This document shows, in pieces, positions 27,201 to 39,200 of a stretch of 64,000 nt of DNA. Position numbers and translations under genes: made by a program. The notes under the pieces are model-generated. The model searched no databases and was not told the DNA's origin. It was given only the letters and a program-made list of their open reading frames with translations. The stretch spans positions 15,080,460-15,144,459 of the forward strand of contig OZ022500.1 in NCBI GenBank assembly GCA_963989385.1, in the 5' to 3' direction. Every line of letters begins with the position of its first letter. The first letter of the stretch is position 1. This stretch comes from Ctena decussata. Lineage: Eukaryota; Mollusca; Bivalvia; Lucinida; Lucinidae.

Positions 27201-30200
27201 CCTAGTGACCTAGTTTTTGACCCTACATGACCTACTTTCAAACTTGGCTGAGAGTTTATGGAAGTAAACATTCTGTCAAAGCTTCATAAAGATTAGATCA
27301 AAACTGTGTCCTCTAGAGCGTACACAAGGTTTTTCTATGATTTGACCTAGTGACCTAGTTTTTGACCCGACATGACCCAGTTTCAAACTTGTCCTACATA
27401 TTATAAGGATAATCATTCTGACAAAGTTTCATGAACTTTGGATCAAAACTGTGCCTTCTAAAGCGTACACAAGGTTTTTCTAAGATTTGACCTAGTGACC
27501 TAGTTTTCGACCCAACGAGACCCAGTTTCGAACTTGGCCTAGAGTTTATAGAGATAAACATTCTGACAATGTTTCATAAAGATTGGATCAAAAATGTGTC
27601 CTCTAGAGCATACACAAGGTTTTTTCTATGATTTGACCTAGTGACCTAGTTTTTGACCCGACGTGACCTAGTTTCAAACTTATCCTAGATATTATTAGGA
27701 TAAACTTTCTGATTAAGTTTCATGGACTTTGGATCAAAACTGTGCCTTCTAGAGCGTACACAAGGTTTTTCAAAGATTTGACCTAGTGACCTAGTTTTTG
27801 ATCCAACATGACCCAGTTTCGTACTTGGCCTAGAGTTTATGAAGATAAACATTCTGACAATGTTTCATAAAGATTGGATCAAAACTGTGTCCTCTAGAGC
27901 GTACACAAGGTTTTTCTATGATTTGACCTAGTGACCTAGTTTTTGACCCGACATGACCCAGTTTCGAACTTGGCCTAGATACTATGAGAATAAACATTCT
28001 GACAAAGTTTCATGAACTTTGGATGAAAACTGTGCCCTCTAGAGCGTACACAAGGTTTTGCTAAGATTTGACCTAGTGACCTAGTTTTTGACCCGACATG
28101 ACCCAGTTTCGAACTTGGCCTAGATTTAATGGAGATAAACATTCTGACAAAGTTTCATAAAGATTGGATCAAAATTGTGTCCTCTAGAGCGTACACAAGG
28201 TTTTTCTATGATTTGACCTAGTGACCTAGTTTTAGACCCGACGTGACCCAGTTTCGAACTTGTCCTAGATACTATGAGGATAAACATTCTGACAAAGTTT
28301 CATGAACTTTGGATGAAAACTGTGCCCTCTAGAGTGTACACAAGGTTTTTCTAAGATTTGACCTAGTGACCTAGTTTTTGACCCGACATGACCCAGTTTC
28401 GAACTTGGCCTAGATTTTATAAAGACTAACATTCTGACAAAGTTTCGTAAAGATTGGATCGAAACTGTGCCCGCTAGAGTGTACACAAGCAAAAGTTGAC
28501 GGACGTCCGGACGGACGGACGTCCGGACGTCCGGACGGACGTACGACGGACGACGGACATCACGGTATCCCAAAAGCTCACCCTGAGCACTTCGTGCTCA
28601 GGCGAGCTAAAAATGGTATAAGACATACTTAAGAGCTGTGACATTTTCCACATAGAACTTGACTCTCAGGTAGACAGTGAATGTCTTTGGGCCTGACTGC
28701 ATCCTCCAACTGTCCTTCCAGCCATCAGGGGCCACTTTGTGTAGCTTTGTTTCCACAGGTATGAAAAAATGCTCATCATCTGTAATAGATTGATAAAAAG
28801 AGCTGTCATATATCTGCAAAGCTCACCCAATGAGATCTTGTTGAAAAAACAAACTTTAAAATGTGTAGGACGATGTGCACCAGGATGTAAATATGCACCG
28901 TACTAATGTGACAGTAGCTTCTCCTGCACCTTCTCACAAAAGAGCTAAAATGTAACAATCCTCTAAAAGCCTTGGTTGGCAAGACCAATAGCTTCAGATA
29001 GCTTCAAACACTTTAAATAACTTTTTTCCATATAAAGAAGAAAGTTTGGAAGACAAAAGAAAACTGTAAAAACTCCATAGATTGCACCAGCAGTCTGATA
29101 TGAATAAACTTATAATTGTTTCTCAGAAATTTTTGTGGCATGATTGGTGTTTCAACTTAGCCAATATGCAAACCAAATTGCACACCCATGCAGTCCTTGT
29201 CAGAATGTCAGTGCTTGCTGGTTTTCTCCATACATGCTTGTTTAGCAAGCCCACAGTCTCTGGGTAAGAAACCATGTACCTCGATGTGTGTCGTGTTATG
29301 CATTCATATGTATAGTTCTACTGATTTGATAAGCCAGATGCCACTGCTGATGTTCAGTGAAAAAGCAATCACTGAAAGCCACCCAGGTATCAACTATTCC
29401 AGTTCAGGGATCACTGGATGTGGATTTCCTAGCCTACTGGACTGATGATGTTAACTGGACATAAGCTGCCCATAAGAGTCAAACCAACGACCCCTGTGTG
29501 AAGGCTAACCCAGACAAATTTCAGGCCATTGCTGTAGGCAAAAGAACTCACAGTAAGTCACCTGTTTTTAACCTTGGAAATTCATCAATTGCTTGCGAGG
29601 ATACAGTGAAATTATTGGGTGTTGACATTGATTTTAATTTATCTTTCGATAGTCATATTCAAAACATTTGTAAAAAAGCTGGCCAGCAGCTCAATGTTTT
29701 AAAACGACTTGGGAAAAACCTTTGTAATCTTAGTAAAATGACAATATTTCATACTTTTATCCTGTCAAATTTTAATTTCTGCCCACTTGCATGGCACTTC
29801 TGTTCTACTTCAAACACAAAGAAAATTGAAACAAGAGGGCCATGGTGGCCCTGAATCGCTCACCTGAGCATTAATCAATTCACTGGCTCTGGTGAAGATT
29901 TATAAGAGTTTTTACCATACATGGGAATGGCAGCCACCTTGGTCATGTGACCAAGATCATTTGAAGAACTTTCAATCCTTTGACCCATGTGCAGGCTCCA
30001 TATGAAATTTGATCTGCCCAGTGGTTTCAGAAATGTTTGAAAATGTTTATGGATGGATGAAAGAGGCAGCTAAAACCAATACTGTAAGGCTCAGGTGAGC
30101 TGAAAATGCTTCGAAAAGTTCCCGTTCATGTTGAGTTCCTTTGATGGATTTGAACTAGACTTAACTAGGCAAACACAGATGATAGAATGGTAGCATCATT

Positions 30201-33200
30201 ATCTCACTGTGGTGAAACTAATGTATTCCAAGGAGTTTGTGGCTGGCATCATTGCAATAATAGTTCTGATTCTTGCAACATAACTTAATTTAGATTTGAC
30301 CTAGTGACCTAGCTTTTGACCCGACATGACCCAGTTTCAAACCGGATATTGTAAGAATAAACATTCTGACAAAGTTTCATTGAGATTGGATCAAAACTGT
30401 GCCCTCTGGAGCGTAAACAAGGTCGTTCTTATATTTGACCTAGTGACCTAGTTTTTGATCCGACACAAACCAGTTTCAAACTTTAACTAGATTTCATTAA
30501 GGTAAACATTCTGACAGAGTTTCATGAAGATTGGATCAAAACTGTGCCCTCTAGGGTGTACACAAAGTTTTTCTTAGATTTGACCTAGTGACCTAGTTTC
30601 TGATCTGACGTGACTCAGTTTCATAAGGGGCATATATATATGGACAATAAACATTTTGACATAGTTTCATGAAGATTGGATCAAAACTATTCCTTCTAGT
30701 GAGTACACGAGGTTTTTCTAAGATTTGCCCTAGTGACCTAGTTTTTGACCTGACATGACCTACTTTCAAACTTGGCCTAGAGTTTATGGAGATAAACATT
30801 CTGACAAAGTTTCATAAAGATTGGATCAAAACTGTGTCCTCTAGGGCGTACACACGGTTTTTCTATGATTTGACCAAGTGAGCTAGTTTTTGACCCTACA
30901 TGACCCAGTTTCAAATTTGTCCTTCATATTATGAGGATAAACATTCTGATAAAGTTTCATGAACTTTGGATCAAAACTGTGCCTTCTAGAGCGTACACAA
31001 GGTTTTTCGAAGATTTGACCTAGTGACCTAGTTTTTGACCCCTCATGACCCAATTTCGAACTTGGCCTAGAGTTTATGGAGATAAACATTCTGACAATGT
31101 TTTATAAAAATTGGATCAAAACTGTGTCCTCTAGAGCGTACACAATGTTTTTCTATGATTTGACCTAGTGACCTAGTTTTTGACCCAACATGACCCAGTT
31201 TCATACTTGTCCTAGATATTATAAAGATAAACATTCTGACAAAGTTTCATGAACGTTGGATGAAAACTGTGCCTTCTAGAGTGTACACAAGGTTTTTCTA
31301 AGATTTGACCTAGTGACCTAGTTTTTGACCCAACATGACCCAGTTTCAAACTTGGCCTAGATATTATGGAGATATATATTCTGACAATGTTTCATATAGA
31401 TTGGATCAAAACTGTGTCCTCCACAGCGTACACAAGGTTTTTCTATGATTTGACCTAGTGACCTAGTTTTTGACCCGACGTGACCCAGTTTCGAACTTGT
31501 CTTAGATATTATGAGGATAAACATTTTGACTAAGTTTCATGAACTTTGGATGAAAACTGTGCCTTCTAGAGTGTACACAAGGTTTTTCTAAGATTTGACC
31601 TAGTGACCTAGTTTTTGACCCGACGTGACCCACTTTCGAACTTGTCCTAGATATTATAAAGATAAACATTCTGACAAAGTTTCATGAAGATTGGATCAAA
31701 ACTGTGCCTTCTAGAGTGTACACAAGGTTTTTCTAAGATTTGACCTAGTGACCTAGTTTTTGACCCGACATGACCCAGTTTCGAACTTGGCCTAGATTTT
31801 ATGGAGATAAACATTCTGACAAAGTTTCAGAAAGATTGGATCAAAACTGTGCCCGCTAGAGTGTACACAAGCAAAAGTTGACGGACGGACGTCCAGACGT
31901 CCGTCCGGACGTACGACGGACGACGGACATCAGGGTATCCCAAAAGCTCACCCTGAGCACTTCTTGCTCAGGCGAGCTAAAAATTCAAGAAAGGGCACTC
32001 AGATTTGTATATGAAGACTATTTTAGTACATATGAAGAGCTGTTGGCCAAAGCAAACCTACCTGCCCTGCACATAAGACGCCTAAGGACCATGGCCATAG
32101 AAACTTTTAAGATTTTAAACAATCTAGCACCACCAGTTCTTAAAAATTTGTTAGTTAAACGTGAAAATACATATAATTTTAGATATTCTGATATATTGCA
32201 GGTTCCTCAGGTAAAATCTTCAAGGCAGGGTAAGAATTCATTTCGCTATGCTGCACCTGTGCTGTGGAATTCCTTACCAGATGATTTTAGAACAACAACT
32301 GATTTTAGCAAATTTAAATCACTTATATCCAACTGGAATGGAACAAGAGGGCCATGAGGACCTGAATCGCTCACCTGAACAATTGGCAAAGTGGCTTTTT
32401 CTTATGTTTTGAAATTGTCAAAATATGAGTCTTGGGTAAAAAGTCAAAGAATGACCATGACCTATTGTACTCATAAATCTTCATGTACTCATTAAAGCAA
32501 CCATATATACCATTTTTTAGGCAAAACTTTGCATGAATCTTATGTTCTAGCATTTTCCCATATTTGACCATGCCGCAAAAAAAAGTTAAGGAAAAACCGA
32601 GGTCATCATTTGAACAGTCTTGGTAGTACTCTAGTACTCCATGCTACTTACCAAGTTTCAAGGCCATTGGTGTATTGGTTCTGGAGAAGAAAAAATATTT
32701 AAGGTTTATACCATAAATGGGTATGGTGGCCATGTTGGTCATGTGACCTGGACCATTTGAACAAATTTTCGTTCAATCAACCCCTGGAGGCTCTATATGA
32801 AATGTGATTACAATTGGCCCTTTGCCTTTTGAGAAAATGTTTGAAAATGTCAAAATATGAGAGATCTGGGTCAAAGGTCAAAGAATGACCTTGACCTCTT
32901 GTACTCATAATTCTTCATGACCTCATTAAGACGACTGTATATACCAATTTTTAGGCCAAAAACTTCCCATGAAATCTTATGTTCTAGCATTTTCCCATAT
33001 TTGACCTTGCTGTAAACTGGTCAAGGTCAACCAAGGTCATAATTTGAACAATCTTGATAGTACTGGAGTACCCAATGCTACATACCAAGTTTCAAGGCCA
33101 CTGATCAATTGGTTCTGGAGAAAAAGATTTTGAAAGGTTTTTACCATATATGGTCATGGTGGCCATGTTGGTCATGTAACCCAGACCATTTGAAGAAATT

Positions 33201-36200
33201 TTCATTTCCTCGACCCCTGAAGGCTCTATATAATATTTGGTTACAATTGCCGCATTGGCTTTTAAGGAGAAGTTTGAAATTGTCAAACTATTCTGAGAAT
33301 TCAGGGTCAAAGGTCAAAGAACGACCTTGACCTCTTGTAGTCATGAATCTTGATGTACACATTAAGATGACTGTATTTACCAATTTTTAGGCCTAAACTT
33401 TCCATGAAATCCTATGTTATGTTCTAGCATTTTCCCATATTTGACCTTGCTGTAAAATGGCCAAGGTCACCCCAAGGTCATCATTTTGAACACTCTTGAT
33501 AGTACTGGAGTACCCAATGCTACATACCAAGTTTCAAGGCCATCAGTCAATTGGTTCTGGAGAAGAAGACTTTTTTAAGTTTTTAACATATATGGGCATG
33601 GCGGCCATGTTGGTCATGTGACCTGAACCATTTGAACAAATTTTCATTCCCTCATACCCTGGAGGCTCTATATGAAATTTGGTTTCAATAGGCCAAGTGG
33701 TTTTTGAGAAGATTGCTTGAAATTGACAAAATATGAGAGCTCAGGGTCAAAGGTCAAAGAATGACCTTGACCTCTTGTACTCACAAATCTTCATTGTACT
33801 CATTAAAGATGACTGCATATACCAACTTTTAGACCTTAATCTTCAAAACTTTCCCCGATATCTTAAGTTCTAGCATTTTCCCATATTTGACCTTGCCGTT
33901 AAAAGGTCAAGGTCAACCCAAGGTCATAATTTGAACAATCTTGATAGTACTCGAGTACCCAATGCTACATACCGAGTTTCAAGGCCATCGGTCAATTGGT
34001 TCAGGAGAAGAAGATTTTTCAAGGATTTTACCATATATGGGCATTGGCGGCCATGTTGGTCATGTGACCTGAACCATTTGAACAAATTTTCATTCCCTCA
34101 TCCCCTAGATGCTCTATATGAAATTTGGTTTCAATTGGCCCAGTGGCTGTTGAGAAGATTGTTTGAAATTGTCAAAATATGAGAGTTCTGGGTCAAAGGT
34201 CAAAGAATGACCTTGACCTCTTGTACTCCTAAATCTTCCTGTACTCATGTAGATGACTGTAGATATCGATTTTTAGCCCAAAATCTTCAACGGTTTTCAA
34301 GATATCTTATGTTCTAGCATTTTCCCATATAAAAGCACAAGGAAGCAAATTTGACCTTGCCGTAAAAAAGGTCAAGGTCAACCCAAGGTCATAATTTGAA
34401 CAATCTTGGTAGTACTCATGTACCCGATGCTACATACCAAGTTTCAAGGCCATCGGCCTATTGGTTCTGGAGAAGAAGATTTTTTTAGGTTTTTACCATA
34501 TATGGGCGTGGCGGCCATGTTGGTCATGTGACCAGGACGGTTTGAACAACTTTTCGTTCCCCCTTCCTCTGGAGGCCATATATGAAATTTGGTTACAATT
34601 GGCCCAGCGGTTTCAGAGGAGAAGTCGTTTGAAATTGTGGACGGACGGACGACGGACGACGACGACGGACGACGGAGCCTTACCATCCTATAAGCTCCCC
34701 CGGAGCCGCTGGCTCAGGTGAGCTAAAAAATTGTAAATGCTCAGCCTGTGATACCAAATTTTAACCAAACCCCTGGAAGTCACGGTCGGGTCAGCATAGT
34801 CTTGTTTCTTAATCAGTTCCTATGTTTTTATGCTTTTGTTGTTTACTTTATGTAGCCTGGCTTATTTGCTTCTGTTGTGTATGCATTTACTTATTTCTCC
34901 ACTTATTAGCTGCGTTGTATTTGTCCATGTGCTAAACTTTTATTGTTGCTTTCATTGTTGCATTGCTTTTCAGGGTAACACAGTATTGACCAGGATGGTG
35001 TGGAGTTCTTTTTCACACTGACTGGGGGCCGTGTGGAACTTGATGTTTAGCAATTGAGCTGCCACTTGTGAAGCACTACCACCTAGTCAGTGTTTGATAG
35101 CTCTAAATTGTGAACTCTTCTTTATCCTGGCATATGCTAGTTTAGTTTATTCCCATATTATATACATGTGCTCATTTAACCTGTGCTAAGCTTTTATGTA
35201 TTACACTAAATTGTAGCTGTTAGCTGTACTGAGTCACCAGGACGGGTATAGGTTTCCCTCACATTGACTGGGGGGTGGTGTGGAGCCTGATATTTAGCAA
35301 TTGAGCTGCCACTTGTGAAGCACTACCCTCCAGTGCAATGTTCTGATAGACCTAAGTTACAAACCTTGCTCTGTCCAGGTAGGTATCAACATTGTTCATG
35401 TTTTTTTTCACACTAATTAGCTTAGTCTGTCTTACAGCTGTTTTACTCTTGTTGAATTTTATACCTTGGTTATAGCAGTCGGTTCAAAAGCTCATAAGAG
35501 CTTATGTTGATTTGTTGTAAACTTGCCGACTTTAAATAAATCTTATCTTATCTTATCTTATCTTATCTTAAAGACCAACACTCAATCCATTAGGCCAGGC
35601 ATTCTGCATGTCAGTGCTTGCCATGATCCTATTAATATATTGGCAAACTGTAAAGACCCAGATCAGTCTGCACATCTGTGCAGACTGATAAGGGTCTTTG
35701 CTGTTTGAATATCCCATCCTGTGACTTACCATTAACATAGGTGAGTCCAAAGAAATAGAACTCAGGTAACTCAACTTGTGTTACAATGGCCTCAAACAAC
35801 TGTTGTCCAGTGGTGGATGGGTCACACATCACTTCCATCTTCTGACCATTAAGTAAAACCACCACCACACGACAAACTCGGCCAGGATTTTTACGACTCT
35901 GCAATGTATAAAAGATTTTACCAGTAACTCTATGTTTTGGGATATCAACTAACTTCTTTGTCCACTACATCCGGAGATATTATAGGAGAATAGGCAAACT
36001 CTGAGGGGAAGCATCTCTACAATTTTCAGTATTTGCCTCTCTTCTAACCAGGGTTTCTTTAAGAATAGCCTCTCTTCTAACCAGGGTTTCTTTAAGAATA
36101 GACCCCTTTTTTAGAGGTGTTTCATTGTCCAGTGAAGCCATGAGAAAGTCACAATAGTTGTCTGGCTTTGAAAAAATAGCAGAAAAACATGGCGGTATAC

Positions 36201-39200
36201 TTTAAGTCTACAATGCTTGGTATGTATGTCTCCATGATTATGATACGTACCTTGTTTAAGGTTAAATATTGCATAAAGATTATCTTTCACAGCATTATTA
36301 TATTTGTAAGTTCAAAATTTTGTACCTTTGGCAAACCTTAACAAGCAAAGAATTCAATTTGCCAGATACTGATGCTGATTTGAATGATGCCATTCTAAAC
36401 AGTATGGAAGAATATTTACACAATGTTTACTTCCATAAAAATCCTTCTAAGTAGCAAGTAAATGGAATCTGTCAGAAGAAATGATCCGTATTTAAAACAA
36501 ATATGGGCAATTTTAAGATGCACAATTAAAAGACAATGGGAAATTTATCTTAAAAATAGCTTTTGAAAATAGTTTAGTCTTCTTCCTCTGGTCTTAATAA
36601 GTATTTTCCTCCCCAGCCAGCCTTTCTCTTTTTCAAAGTACAGCATCTAGATGAGGTTGGGCTCTGATGATAACTCTGGGACATTTTCTCACCCAACCAC
36701 ACTCCAGCACACACACGTAAGTGAAGCAGCTTAATAAAAGCAGCCCCCATGATGCAGTTTTAGTGTGGAGCTAGTAAGTTTTATGGAGAATAACTAGAAA
36801 TTCATAATAAACATCCACTTACCTCTCCCTGCAGTGGTAATGCTATTCTGCTAATTGGCTTTGTTGAGCGATGCACAAATTCTGGGCCATAAAATTCCTG
36901 AAATACATCACTTTGTTGTTAAAGTTATAATTAATCGGAAACATATTTGTAATGAACTTTATCTGGCCCCATAATATGATATGAGAAATCTTCATGATTA
37001 TACTTATGTTTTGCATGCACTAGTTCTGACTTAGAAGAGGATGGGTCTGCTAACTTTTTATATGAAATATCCAGGCCCAAACCACTATGATTCTTGAACT
37101 ACAGAAAAATATAAATAAAATGTTACATATAAATAGACATATCAACAAATGTTCCTCCACAACTTCTTCAAAGCTGAAGATAAAACTATCCAAAAGAATT
37201 ACAAACAGTGTAAGGCTGATCTGAGTTTTCCCTGTTTGCACACAAGGTATATTTTCTCATGAGGCCAATCATTATATTTGTCATTCGAGTGAAACAAGAC
37301 AATCATAATACCTTGTGTTTCTGTGGTGATTTGCTAGGTGGCTGTGGTTTGCTTGGTTGAGGTTGTTTCTGTTTGTGTTTCACCACAGGTGGTTTAGCAG
37401 CAAATACTGGGGGTGGGGGTGGTGCTGCCGTCATCTGCTGTAGTTGTTGGATGTAGGGGTCACTGATGTCCCCATTCGCCCTAAAAATAAGCAAAACGTT
37501 TATGATACATATACTACATCTGTGCTGAAGCCAGAATTTCAGAGCAGAGGGATGCTCGGTAAGGCAATTTTGCACAGTTGGGCATGATGAGGGAATCAAA
37601 CTGGGCAAAAATAAGGTTATCAGTTTGTGTATCAAGTCAAGAGCATTAAAAGTATTTTGCAATTACTGATTCATTAATTGCTCCAGGCTAAACATCTACT
37701 ACTTTTTTTAATTTATTTTTGTTAGATACTTACACTGGATCTTAGCTCCAAGTATGGGATATAGAGAATCTATCAGTTTTGTGCTCGCCAGCTATGTGGA
37801 TTGAGATTTTGCGTTTCATGTAGCAGATGTCAGTTTGACACTGTACCATCAATCCAACAGACTGCAAAGTCAGCATACAGTATGCCCTGAGCTGCAAAGA
37901 GGGGTATCAGGGTGTTTGTTAGTCACTGACTGTCAGTGGTGGTGTCCATTTTAACAACAGGCAGAACTGTACATGAGCATGCCAAACTCAACACACGCCC
38001 AGGTAATGTGGCTGTTATGGTTGTTATAGCTGTTATGCCTTGCTATACAAGCATAAATGGACCAATAAACAGCATGGTCTCCAGCTAATACCATTATAAA
38101 AGAAACAGTTACCTGAGTGCTAAGTTGTCATGAGCCAACACAGAGGTATCAGTACTTATGATACTGTCCAGGTCTGACTCCCTACCCATTCTCAGTGCTG
38201 AGTTAGAACCATATTGCTTGTGAATATCTGGGCGATAGGCACCTGTGAAAATCATAAAACAATAGTTAACCAGATATTATATATTCACAACTGTACAAGT
38301 ACTGAATGCAAAAACTGTCATTTTTTTGCCAAAATAAGTTCCTCACGTTTTCAGCAAAAATACATGTAAACTTGATTTTGTCTGTGCTAGAAAACTAATG
38401 AATCCTTCACTGATAATGCTTGAACAACTGGGTCCAGATAACAAACCAATCATAGAGCTCCAGATAAGAACTATATTACAGTATTCAAGCCGGGCTCTAG
38501 ACCACAACCAGCTGTTGGGGCTCTCTCTGGACAACTGGTGGGGTTTTGGGCCTCAAGAAAGATGCAATGATCAGGGTTCCAGATAAAACAGAGTATTCAA
38601 TGAAAAATCAAGATAATATCATGCTTACTTTATTAGTTATGGCATCTCTTTGAAAGCGCCTCAGTGAGGCAATTCCAATGAATGCCACAACATATATTTC
38701 AATCCAACCTTAAGGAATATCATCTCAAATTATCATCAGGTGCTCCTTATTACCTACATTCCTGCATTGTATTGGACACAGAGCCCCTGCATTATATTGG
38801 ACACAAAGCCCACCCCCTGGATCTAGGGCTGCTATTATTGCAATACCAGTACTTTTCATTTCACCATAAAAACCCATCATGGCCTCATCACAGAACTGTC
38901 TCAGTAAGAGGTACAAGAGGCCCAAATGGGCCTGATAACGCTCACCTGGCTATTGTGCAACGGGACCATTCTGATACAAAATTGGTCCAATTCCACTGAG
39001 ATTTTCTCATTTTCACATTTTGCTACTTTTAGTAACAGAGACCAACTTGCCTGGTCTTTATATATTTACTTTTGAAACACCTCAATGCAAGAATCATTTT
39101 GCCACAAATTTCATCAAAATCCATTCAGGGGTTACTGAGATATTGCCAGTTTCATGTTTTGTGCTATTTTTAGTAACGGCAGATGGCGGCCATCTTGGAT

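Larger units (their letters stand above)
29490..35570 (+). mobile_element. 5'-truncated LINE (reverse-transcriptase tail), split by two elements
   Basis: Pieces 29490-29830, 31980-32342 and 34726-35570. The first encodes the RT end (ANPDKFQAIAVG, LLGVDIDFNLSFDSHI, FILSNFNFCPLAWHF); the second continues with IQERALRFVYEDYFSTYEEL and SFRYAAPVLWNSLPDDFR; the third gives a Cys-X-Cys end (NCKCSAC) and stops at about 34761. The 3' UTR holds two ~130-base copies of a segment with GCAATTGAGCTGCCACTTGT (34976-35105, 35237-35365), and the element ends in ATCTT repeats (35540-35570). Jockey/CR1-like by motif; clade not certain. Antisense to the host gene; dead by truncation. Confidence 0.82.

Noticed and set aside
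18772..28609. CRISPR array or centromeric satellite
   Set aside because: Units are directly adjacent ~145-bp tandem repeats without spacers, bounded by element ends, in an animal intron.
18780..31980. Minus-strand frames of about 60-100 codons repeating a KLGHVGSKTRSLGQI-like peptide
   Set aside because: They are readings of the 145-bp satellite unit. Frame length follows chance stop loss in the repeat, and there are no splice or start features.
29490..35570. Target-site duplication of the LINE
   Set aside because: ACCAAC occurs near both ends (about 29482 and 35575), but six bases with unclear 5' border is too weak to call.
36269..36454. Small plus-strand gene
   Set aside because: Intronic, antisense, no similarity and no supporting signals.
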